Of a stretch of 5,187 nt of DNA, positions 1-5,187 are shown one piece after another. The notes beneath the pieces were generated by a model that was not told the origin of the DNA, searched no databases, and worked only from the letters and a program-made list of their open reading frames with translations. Source of the DNA: Actinomycetota bacterium (lineage in GTDB: Bacteria > Actinomycetota > Humimicrobiia > Humimicrobiales > Humimicrobiaceae); the NCBI GenBank assembly GCA_016932375.1, contig JAFGDA010000063.1, positions 1 through 5,187 on the forward strand, read 5' to 3'. Position 1 is the first letter of the stretch, and every line of letters begins with the position of its first letter. Position numbers and translations under genes: made by a program.

Positions 1-117
1 ATAAAAATAGCTAAAAAAGCAGTAAAATAAACAGGAAATATTTTAGTTTTTGGTTAAACAGGTTTCTCTGGCGAGAATGAGAATCGCAGCAATTAATTTG
101 AAGCAAATAAAATAGAA

Positions 118-867
118 ATGAATGAAGTAATTTATTATATATTATTTTTAGTTGCAGGTCTTATAACCGGAAGTTTTCTGGAAGTGGTGATATACAGGAT
201 ACCAAGGAAAATATCACTGATAAGACCTTCTTCTTTTTGTCCTGAATGCGGGAAAAAAATTGCTTTCTATGATAATATTCCCCTGATATCCTACCTGGCA
301 CTGAGGGGGAGGTGCAGGAACTGCAAAAAAAGGATTCACTTAAAAACACTCCTGGTTGAAATTATAACCGGCCTTCTTTTTATGGCCTGCTATGCCTTTT
401 TTGGAATAAGCCTTTATACCCTTAATGGGATAATATTGTGTAGCCTTCTTGTGGCAATATCTTTTATAGACCTTGAGTTCGGGATTATTCCCAATGTAAT
501 CGTGATTCCTTTTTCCATTGCCGGCCTTGCATTAAATATATTTTTGAACCTGCCAAAATGGTGGCTTCCTCCTGCTTTTGCAGCAGGGGCTTTTATTTTT
601 ATGTTGATAATCCACCTCGTGTATCCTGCTGGAATGGGTATGGGTGACGTTAAACTAAGTTTTATGGTCGGGGCCTTCCTTATAAAGAGTGTAGTGGTGG
701 GATTGTTTGCAGGTTTTCTTGTGGGATCGGTTGCAGGCCTGATACTTATTATAAAAAACAGGAAACTGAGGCAGGCCATACCTTTTGGACCATTTATCTC
801 AATTGGCAGCATTATTGCTTTATTTTGGGGAAATAATATTTTAAAATGGTATACAGGTTTTTTCTAA
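118..867 (+). CDS. pilD: Prepilin peptidase / N-methyltransferase (type IV leader peptidase)
   Basis: This polytopic inner-membrane aspartic protease would cleave the leader of type IV prepilins and N-methylate the new N-terminus. At 249 residues it has the usual family length. In order it shows a first membrane segment (about 5-25) running into GSFLEVVIYRIPR (18-30). A cytoplasmic loop follows, with two CxxC zinc pairs, C41/C44 and C66/C69, and the YDNIPLISYL motif between them. About six further hydrophobic segments follow. The catalytic aspartates should be D118 in FIDLEFGIIP and D177 in the GMGMGD motif (172-177). The zinc loop indicates the bifunctional peptidase/methylase form rather than the short form. 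Residue 22 is Glu where the family nearly always has Asn. The start is the only sensible ATG because GSFL must follow a short N-terminus, but no good ribosome binding site precedes it. The stop lies 19 nt before pilM, in line with its role in pilus biogenesis. A Bacillota annotator might call it comC. Confidence 0.94.
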   Translation: MNEVIYYILFLVAGLITGSFLEVVIYRIPRKISLIRPSSFCPECGKKIAFYDNIPLISYLALRGRCRNCKKRIHLKTLLVEIITGLLFMACYAFFGISLYTLNGIILCSLLVAISFIDLEFGIIPNVIVIPFSIAGLALNIFLNLPKWWLPPAFAAGAFIFMLIIHLVYPAGMGMGDVKLSFMVGAFLIKSVVVGLFAGFLVGSVAGLILIIKNRKLRQAIPFGPFISIGSIIALFWGNNILKWYTGFF

Positions 868-870
868 CCG

Positions 871-878
871 GAAGAGAG
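871..878 (+). promoter_or_regulatory. Ribosome binding site of pilM
   Basis: The purine run GAAGAGAG ends 8 nt before the ATG at 887. It overlaps the alternative GTG at 878, so it supports ATG 887 rather than GTG 878 as the pilM start. Confidence 0.55.
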
Positions 879-886
879 TGTCACTA

Positions 887-2095
887 ATGCTTTCAGTGGG
901 CCTTGATCTAAGCTCAAAAAAAATAACAATTGCAGAAATGATAAAAAGCAGGACCGATGTCCAGTTAAGGAATGCTGCACAGTTTGACATACCCCCTGAA
1001 GCCATGAACAGGGGAGAGATACAGGACGCGGTGGTTCTTTCAAAGAAACTCCAGGAAGCGTGGCGAAAATACAGGATATCCGGGAGAAGTGTCCATGTGG
1101 GTATATCAAATCTTAAGGTTATGGCAAAGGAAGTAGAGCTGCCTCTCCTGGATGATACAGAGATATCAAATTCTTTAAAATTCCAGATAAATGACTATAT
1201 TCCCATTTCGAAAGAAAACATACTTTATGACTATTATGTAATGGAAAGAGGAAAAAACAGCTCAAAGATAATGCTTGTGGGAGCAATGAAAAGCATGATC
1301 TTTGATGTAATAGAATCAATCAAAGGGGCAGGCCTTATTGCACAATCGATAGACCTTAATTACTTTTCCCTTTTTCGTTCACTTGAAAAAATATATAATT
1401 TCAAAAAAAACAATAAGTCTTTATGTGCAGTAAATCTTGGGCCTGACATATCAATAATAGAGATAATAAGGAATGATGTTCTTAAATATCCAAGGTTTGT
1501 TTCAAATTCAATAAATGTTTTTCTTGAAAATATGGAAAGGGTTTCAAGCGGGAAAAAGGATAAACACATAACAGAGTTGTTTAATTTTGATTTCGGTCAA
1601 TTTTTGTATAAATCTTCAGGCTTGAACAAAGTAAGTAATCCGGCAAATGAAGAAGGTACAACTGGTATTTCAGGGATCACGGATAATGGTCCACGCATAA
1701 AAGATGGCGATGAAGGGGAAAAAACACCAGGGAAAAGAAGTAGAAAAGACGATATGGAAATCATGGAAAACAGCAGTAATACAAATGATGAAATAAAAAA
1801 ATCCATTAAGGACACAGCTGATAGCCTGATAAATGAAATAAAGATGTCCATTGAGCATTATTTGCATGAGAATACAAAAAACAGGATAGACAGTATTCTT
1901 ATTACCGGGGAAAAGCTTTTAAATTTTGATAAATATGTAAGGCAGGAAACAGGCTACACTGTCAATAAAATAAAGGTCCTCGATAATTTTAAACCTGACT
2001 TATTAAAAAGAATTCCAAGATTTAAGGACCAGGATCCTGAGGATTCTTTAAACATGCTGGCTGTAGGAATGGCCCTGAGAGGTTTTGAGCAGTGA
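887..2095 (+). CDS. pilM: Type IV pilus assembly protein PilM, actin-like ATPase fold
   Basis: PilM is a cytoplasmic actin-like protein that docks on the PilN N-terminus and links the cytoplasmic pilus motor to the PilN-PilO complex. The ATG at 887 gives 402 residues, and the alternative GTG at 878 adds only three. The N-terminus carries the phosphate-1 type motif SVGLDLSS (3-10). The middle carries SLKFQINDYIPIS (96-108), equivalent to the family's segment ending in YIP. A second actin-type lobe follows from AVNLGPDISIIEI (181-193). The C-terminus has SILITGEKLLNF (336-347) and ends with the typical LAVGMALRGF (391-400). The family is usually near 350 residues; the excess lies in a charged, low-complexity stretch at about 245-302. 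The phosphate-2 and adenosine motifs look degenerate: NLG for D-x-G, no GG after the YPRF segment, and TGE for GG. Identity rests on these motifs and on the following pilN and pilO. The stop overlaps the pilN start by 4 nt. Confidence 0.87.
   Translation: MLSVGLDLSSKKITIAEMIKSRTDVQLRNAAQFDIPPEAMNRGEIQDAVVLSKKLQEAWRKYRISGRSVHVGISNLKVMAKEVELPLLDDTEISNSLKFQINDYIPISKENILYDYYVMERGKNSSKIMLVGAMKSMIFDVIESIKGAGLIAQSIDLNYFSLFRSLEKIYNFKKNNKSLCAVNLGPDISIIEIIRNDVLKYPRFVSNSINVFLENMERVSSGKKDKHITELFNFDFGQFLYKSSGLNKVSNPANEEGTTGISGITDNGPRIKDGDEGEKTPGKRSRKDDMEIMENSSNTNDEIKKSIKDTADSLINEIKMSIEHYLHENTKNRIDSILITGEKLLNFDKYVRQETGYTVNKIKVLDNFKPDLLKRIPRFKDQDPEDSLNMLAVGMALRGFEQ
1619..1792 (+). other. Charged low-complexity linker inside PilM
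   Basis: Codons for PilM residues 245-302 are rich in Gly, Asn, Lys, Asp, Glu and Ser, with few large hydrophobics, for example NPANEEGTTG and KDGDEGEKTPGKRSRKDD. This looks like a disordered insertion between the second-lobe strands and the helix that begins near residue 302. The reading frame stays open across it and codon use does not change, so it is part of the gene and not a frameshift. Confidence 0.6.
2077..2082 (+). promoter_or_regulatory. Ribosome binding site of pilN, inside pilM
   Basis: GAGAGG lies within the last codons of pilM, 9 nt before the GTG at 2092. It supports that GTG as the real pilN start, which overlaps the pilM stop as GTGA. Confidence 0.55.
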
Positions 2096-2778
2096 AATCC
2101 ATAAATCTTCTACCAAAAGAAGAAAAAAAGAAAGATGTTAAGAGCATAGCGGCAAATGTCCTTTTAGTGCTTGCAATAATATTGTTTGTATCAGCAATAT
2201 TATTTACTCTTTTTTTATTTGATATGGACAGCAGTATTTCTGATAAATTAAACCAGCATGAAGCTGTAAATATAAAAGCACAGAACTATGTAAATCAATT
2301 AAAGAATTACAGTGATTTTGAAGCAGGTGTTGAATCAAAAAGAAAAGTGATTGAAGATGTAAAGAAAAACAGGGTAATATGGTCAGGAGTAATTTATGAT
2401 ATTGGCAGGTTGATGCCCGGTGAAGCTTACCTGTATTATTTCGAGGCGAGGGGTTCTGAATTATATGATTATGTAAAGTCTTATGAAGAAGGGACCGCAG
2501 AGGAAGGTGCCCGTATTGTTTCTTTTGTAGTAATGGGCAAGGCTTCAAGTTATATCGATGTTTTAAAGCTTTCAATTGAGCTAAAAAAAATCAAGAATAT
2601 AAAGGATGTATGGATAACTGCAATCAATGAAGCTGTTGTGCCTGAATTGGAGCTGGATGTACTCGATTTTACCATAGAGGCATACTGGGATACAGGGGCT
2701 TTTCTTGAAGGAATAACAAAAAAGAACCAGGCGCAGGAAGAAGATACACTTGATAATGAAATGATGGAGATACAATAA
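2092..2778 (+). CDS. pilN: Type IV pilus inner-membrane protein PilN
   Basis: PilN is a bitopic inner-membrane protein whose short cytoplasmic tail binds PilM and whose extracytoplasmic domain pairs with PilO. The 228-residue product begins MKSINLLPKEEKKK; INLLP (4-8) is the diagnostic PilM-binding motif. A membrane segment at about 19-43 follows, then a helical, probably coiled region (about 45-95). The C-terminal part (about 115-200) alternates strands and helices in the way expected of the small ferredoxin-like PilN domain, with VVMGKASSYIDVLKLSIEL (about 146-164) typical of it. The last 25 residues are a Glu/Asp-rich tail outside the core fold, so the protein is a little longer than many homologues. 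The start is a GTG overlapping the pilM stop. This start is favoured because it puts INLLP at the very N-terminus and has a ribosome binding site 9 nt upstream. Sequence-level conservation outside the N-terminus is weak, so part of the assignment comes from gene order. Confidence 0.87.
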   Translation: MKSINLLPKEEKKKDVKSIAANVLLVLAIILFVSAILFTLFLFDMDSSISDKLNQHEAVNIKAQNYVNQLKNYSDFEAGVESKRKVIEDVKKNRVIWSGVIYDIGRLMPGEAYLYYFEARGSELYDYVKSYEEGTAEEGARIVSFVVMGKASSYIDVLKLSIELKKIKNIKDVWITAINEAVVPELELDVLDFTIEAYWDTGAFLEGITKKNQAQEEDTLDNEMMEIQ

Positions 2779-2803
2779 TAAAAATAAGCATCATAACAGG
2801 AAA

Positions 2804-3370
2804 ATGAGGAATTCATATAAAATTGTACTGATTATTGCCCTAATCGTATTGACAGCGCTGGCAATCTTGCTTATAGCAAAACCTGTGCTGCAAAGATGTA
2901 TTAATAGTATGGTAAAAATAGAGGAAGAAAAAGTAAGATATGAAGAACTTAACAGTGAGATTGATACTTACCTTGATGCACGTGATGATTACTATCTGTT
3001 AAATGCAGAACAGCAAAAACTATCAATGGAATTACCTGGTAAAAGTGATATTTCAATAATTACAAATGAGTTATATGAAGTTGCAAGATATACAGATATC
3101 GAGATCAGCAGCATCAATTTTGAAGAAATAAAAATCGATGAAAAAGAACTAAAAAAAGAGCCTGTAAAGGAAATAGAGATAGAAATGGTACTGAAAGGTT
3201 CTTATTACGAAATATTGAATTATATAAATACGGTTGAAATAATCCCGAGAATAATAAAGATAGAGGATGTAATTATCCAGGTAAACACTCCAGATGATTT
3301 CGAAAACCTGCTGGCATTTGTAGTGGCAAAAACCTATTATGACAATGAACATTTTCAGCAAATACAATGA
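2804..3370 (+). CDS. pilO: Type IV pilus inner-membrane protein PilO
   Basis: PilO partners PilN in the extracytoplasmic alignment subcomplex of the pilus machine. The 188-residue product has a short basic N-terminus and one membrane segment at about 6-26, ending at AKP. A strongly charged helix (about 33-75) comes next, predicted to form the PilN-PilO coiled coil. The ELPGKSDISIITNELYEVA segment (about 76-94) matches the usual transition into the globular part, where a Pro precedes a long helix. The C-terminal ferredoxin-like domain contains LKGSYYEILNYINTVE (about 129-144) and PRIIKIEDV (about 147-155), both characteristic of PilO: a Tyr-rich helix, then a strand beginning after Pro-Arg. 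Length is normal for the family. It starts 25 nt after pilN, the widest gap between pilus genes here, with only a weak, close AGGAAA ahead of the ATG. Its stop overlaps the next start as ATGA. Confidence 0.88.
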   Translation: MRNSYKIVLIIALIVLTALAILLIAKPVLQRCINSMVKIEEEKVRYEELNSEIDTYLDARDDYYLLNAEQQKLSMELPGKSDISIITNELYEVARYTDIEISSINFEEIKIDEKELKKEPVKEIEIEMVLKGSYYEILNYINTVEIIPRIIKIEDVIIQVNTPDDFENLLAFVVAKTYYDNEHFQQIQ

Positions 3371-3879
3371 GGAAAAAAAACAAAAAATATAATATACCGG
3401 TAAACATATTTACCACAATTGTTTTATTATTTTTTACTGTCCTTTCGGGAAGCTGTACCACGGGCAGCATGATAAAAGAAGTATTCACCATGGATGATGA
3501 CAGCCTTGTGCCAAGGTATCTGGATATAGATGAAAGGGAAGTAAAAAGTATAAAGGTACAGGAACAGGAAATGGAAAAAAGCTATGACATCAGCAAGGAT
3601 ATAAGCAGTATCGCAGATGAACTTGAAAATCCATACGAGCCTTTTTTTGAAACAGGGGAAGAAGAACCTGAAAAAAACATTATAATCGTTGAGCAAATCT
3701 ACAGCAAGGACGGCACCCCTTATGCCGAGATAAAATTCAATGACTTTGTTTATCTCCTGACGGAGGATGATGTTTTCCTGGATGTTTACAGTGTCCGGGC
3801 TATCAATGAGACATCTGTAGTCCTGCTTAAGGGTGACGATGTTATCAGTCTTTTTATGGGCGAACCATTTTATGATTGA
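3367..3879 (+). CDS. PilP-like putative lipoprotein of the type IV pilus cluster
   Basis: The 170-residue product follows pilO in the slot occupied by pilP in classical clusters. It has a basic N-terminus (KKNKK), a hydrophobic stretch at about 14-27 and a possible lipobox SGSC with Cys30, so it may be an exported lipoprotein. The lipobox is imperfect: Ser rather than Leu, Val or Ile at -3. Residues 31-85 are charged and probably extended. Residues 88-168 resemble the beta-rich PilP/GspC-type domain. ENPYEPFF (87-94) takes the place of the family's DPF entry motif. A strand pattern follows with TPYAEIKFNDFVYLLTEDD, then FLDVYSVRAINETSVVLLKG, ending in LFMGE. In diderms PilP binds PilN-PilO and the secretin PilQ; here that role is inferred from position and fold pattern, since sequence similarity is low. 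No ribosome binding site precedes the ATG, which overlaps the pilO stop by 4 nt, suggesting translational coupling. It could instead be an unrelated lineage-specific pilus accessory lipoprotein. Confidence 0.68.
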   Translation: MRKKNKKYNIPVNIFTTIVLLFFTVLSGSCTTGSMIKEVFTMDDDSLVPRYLDIDEREVKSIKVQEQEMEKSYDISKDISSIADELENPYEPFFETGEEEPEKNIIIVEQIYSKDGTPYAEIKFNDFVYLLTEDDVFLDVYSVRAINETSVVLLKGDDVISLFMGEPFYD

Positions 3880-3885
3880 AAGGAG
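3879..3885 (+). promoter_or_regulatory. Ribosome binding site deciding the aroC start
   Basis: AAAGGAG begins on the last base of the PilP-like gene's stop codon and lies 11 nt before the TTG at 3897. It is downstream of the other in-frame TTG (3876), which has no such site ahead of it, so it favours 3897 as the start of aroC. Confidence 0.65.
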
Positions 3886-3896
3886 CACTGTCTTAT

Positions 3897-5063
3897 TTGA
3901 GGTTTTTATCTGCAGGTGAATCGCATGGCAAGTATCTGACTGGGATAATCGACCAGTATCCTTCCGGGGTTTATATTGACACGGGATTTTTAAACATGGA
4001 ACTTTCAAGAAGACAGAAAGGATACGGCCGCGGTGGAAGGATGTCTATTGAAAAAGATAAAGTGGAGGTGCTGTCAGGAATAAGGAATGGAAAGTCCACA
4101 GGTTCTCCAATTTCATTCCTGATAAGGAACAGGGACTGGGAAAACTGGAAAGAAATAATGTCGGTAAAAAAGGAAATCGAAAGTAGCCGTGCAGAGAAAC
4201 CTGTTTTAAATCCGAGACCCGGACATGCTGACCTTCCAGGGATTCTTAAATACAGGCTTGATAGTATCAGGGATGTAATAGAAAGAAGCAGTGCAAGGGA
4301 AACAGCAGTACGTGTATGTACAGGTGGTATTGCAAAAATTGCCCTGAAAACACTCGGTATCAGTATTTACAGTTATGTTACAGGAATAGGAAGTGTTGTT
4401 TTAAAAAATATTATTAATGGAGTAGATAGCCGCATCCTGGATGCAATAGAATCTTCGCCTGTAAGATGTCCTGATAATTCTGCCTCTGAAAAAATGGCAG
4501 GAGTAATTGAAAAAGCAATAAAGGAAGGCGACAGCCTTGGAGGAAAATTCAAAATAGTAGTGACAGGAGTGCCTCCTGGCATAGGTTCATATATCCAGTG
4601 GGACATGCGGATCGATTCAAGGCTCGCCCAGGCAATTATGAGTATACCTGCCATAAAAGCTGTTGAGATAGGTGACGGTGCAATATCAGGCAGCAGGACA
4701 GGAACATCATTCCACGACGAAATTTTTTACAGTAGGGAAAAAGGGTTTTACAGAAAGACCAACAGGGCAGGTGGTATCGAAGGAGGGATGAGCAATGGAG
4801 AGAATATTGTAATAGGTGCAGTAATGAAGCCCATTCCAACAACTTCCACTGGCATGAATACAGTTGATATAAAAAGCAAGAAATCCCGTACAAGCCTGAA
4901 AGAAAGATCTGATGTCTGTGCAGTGCCAAGCGCCTCGGTAGTTGGCGAGGCTGTGACGGCAGTTGTGATATTGAGCTGCATACAGGAAAAGTTTGGATGG
5001 GACAATATTGAAGAAATCCTTGAAAATCTCAAGTGTTACAGGAAATATGTGGAGAATATATGA
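3897..5063 (+). CDS. aroC: Chorismate synthase
   Basis: AroC converts 5-enolpyruvylshikimate-3-phosphate to chorismate in the cytoplasm, the last step of the shikimate pathway, and needs reduced FMN. All three family signatures are visible. AGESHGKYLTGIIDQYP (6-22) includes catalytic-site His10. ERSSARETAVRV (129-140) follows GHADLPG (109-115), which holds the second conserved His. RSDVCAVPSASVVGEAV (337-353) is the third. RRQKGYGRGGRM (38-49) and NRDWENW (78-84) are also typical. The 388 residues match the longer Bacillota/Actinomycetota type. The start is TTG 3897: it yields MRFLSAGESHG, the normal N-terminus of the family, and has AAAGGAG upstream. An in-frame TTG at 3876 would add seven residues (first Met, then KGALSY) with no counterpart in homologues. 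The gene begins 17 nt after the PilP-like gene and overlaps aroK by 4 nt. In many Gram-positives the enzyme depends on a separate flavin reductase; none is seen here. Confidence 0.97.
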   Translation: MRFLSAGESHGKYLTGIIDQYPSGVYIDTGFLNMELSRRQKGYGRGGRMSIEKDKVEVLSGIRNGKSTGSPISFLIRNRDWENWKEIMSVKKEIESSRAEKPVLNPRPGHADLPGILKYRLDSIRDVIERSSARETAVRVCTGGIAKIALKTLGISIYSYVTGIGSVVLKNIINGVDSRILDAIESSPVRCPDNSASEKMAGVIEKAIKEGDSLGGKFKIVVTGVPPGIGSYIQWDMRIDSRLAQAIMSIPAIKAVEIGDGAISGSRTGTSFHDEIFYSREKGFYRKTNRAGGIEGGMSNGENIVIGAVMKPIPTTSTGMNTVDIKSKKSRTSLKERSDVCAVPSASVVGEAVTAVVILSCIQEKFGWDNIEEILENLKCYRKYVENI

Positions 5064-5187
5064 AGTATATTTCTTCCGGGAATATATCATTGATAGGTTT
5101 TATGGGATCCGGAAAAACCACTGTAGGTAAAATACTGGCAAAAAAATTAAATTTTTTGTTTATCGATATTGACAGGATAATTGAAAT
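5060..5187 (+). CDS. aroK: Shikimate kinase, N-terminal part, cut by the window edge
   Basis: Shikimate kinase phosphorylates shikimate at O3 using ATP, two steps before AroC. The ATG overlaps the aroC stop as ATGA, with GGAG at 5051-5054 as a ribosome binding site. Only 42 complete codons are inside the window. They show an opening strand ISLIGFMG, the Walker A loop GFMGSGKT (13-20) continuing TVGK, and FIDIDRIIE (34-42). The two Asp of DID (36 and 38) are the conserved pair involved in Mg2+ and shikimate binding. The usual protein is about 170 residues, so roughly three quarters lies beyond the window; nothing suggests a truncation in the genome. Its adjacency to aroC is a common arrangement, and aroB often follows. 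Confidence 0.95.
   Translation, partial: MKYISSGNISLIGFMGSGKTTVGKILAKKLNFLFIDIDRIIE

Noticed and set aside
1..30. Ten open codons ending in TAA at 28-30, possibly the tail of an upstream gene.
   Set aside because: Ten codons are too few to distinguish a gene end from chance, and no family feature is visible.
64..77. Small inverted repeat TTCTC/GAGAA with a 4-nt loop.
   Set aside because: The 5-bp stem is too short and has no T run after it, so it is neither a terminator nor a supported operator.
50..78. Possible promoter upstream of the prepilin peptidase: TTGGTT, 17 nt spacer, GAGAAT.
   Set aside because: Only three and four bases match the sigma-70 type hexamers; in AT-rich DNA this occurs by chance.
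571..587. CCTGC/GCAGG inverted repeat in the prepilin peptidase gene.
   Set aside because: It lies in codons for an Ala-rich membrane segment; short palindromes there follow from codon choice.
878..886. GTG at 878 as the pilM start.
   Set aside because: The purine-rich ribosome binding site overlaps it and is correctly spaced for ATG 887; the extra three residues have no family support.
3427..4008. Long antisense open frame of 193 codons opposite the PilP-like gene and aroC.
   Set aside because: It is a shadow of the sense genes: no ribosome binding site, no family motif, and it crosses two well-supported coding regions.
4932..4951. Perfect 6-bp hairpin GCCTCG/CGAGGC with an 8-nt loop within aroC.
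   Set aside because: It falls in the conserved third AroC signature and has no T tract after it, so an internal terminator is unlikely.

Overview
The window is an AT-rich stretch of bacterial chromosome with all genes on the + strand, packed almost without gaps. It reads as one run of type IV pilus (T4P) assembly genes followed directly by two shikimate-pathway genes: prepilin peptidase (118-867), pilM (887-2095), pilN (2092-2778), pilO (2804-3370), a PilP-like putative lipoprotein (3367-3879), aroC (3897-5063) and the first 42 codons of aroK (5060 to the window edge).

Organism: codon use is rich in AAA, ATA and AGG throughout, with no compositional break between the pilus and aro genes. The 388-residue AroC fits the longer type seen in Bacillota and Actinomycetota (the E. 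coli enzyme is about 361 residues). Pilus genes next to aroC-aroK is an arrangement I recall from anaerobic Bacillota and some deep actinobacterial lineages. A PilP-like protein would by contrast suggest a diderm, or a pilus machine of diderm descent. I cannot name the taxon.

Function: the prepilin peptidase cleaves and methylates pilin precursors in the inner membrane. PilM (cytoplasm) binds the N-terminal INLLP tail of PilN. PilN and PilO are single-pass proteins that form the periplasmic or extracytoplasmic alignment complex, and the PilP-like protein is expected to sit on that complex. No pilin, PilB, PilC, PilT or secretin is in the window. AroC makes chorismate and AroK makes shikimate-3-phosphate; they have no known mechanical link to pili.

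The pilM/pilN, pilO/PilP-like and aroC/aroK pairs overlap by 4 nt, the other gaps are 17-25 nt, and no terminator is visible between genes, so one transcript with translational coupling is likely. The 117 nt before the first gene show no convincing promoter. No RNA gene, mobile element, CRISPR array or long repeat was seen. The most interesting details are a PilM with degenerate nucleotide-binding motifs and a charged linker, a Glu in place of a conserved Asn in the prepilin peptidase, and a TTG start that re-defines AroC. I see no clear evidence of a wholly new system.
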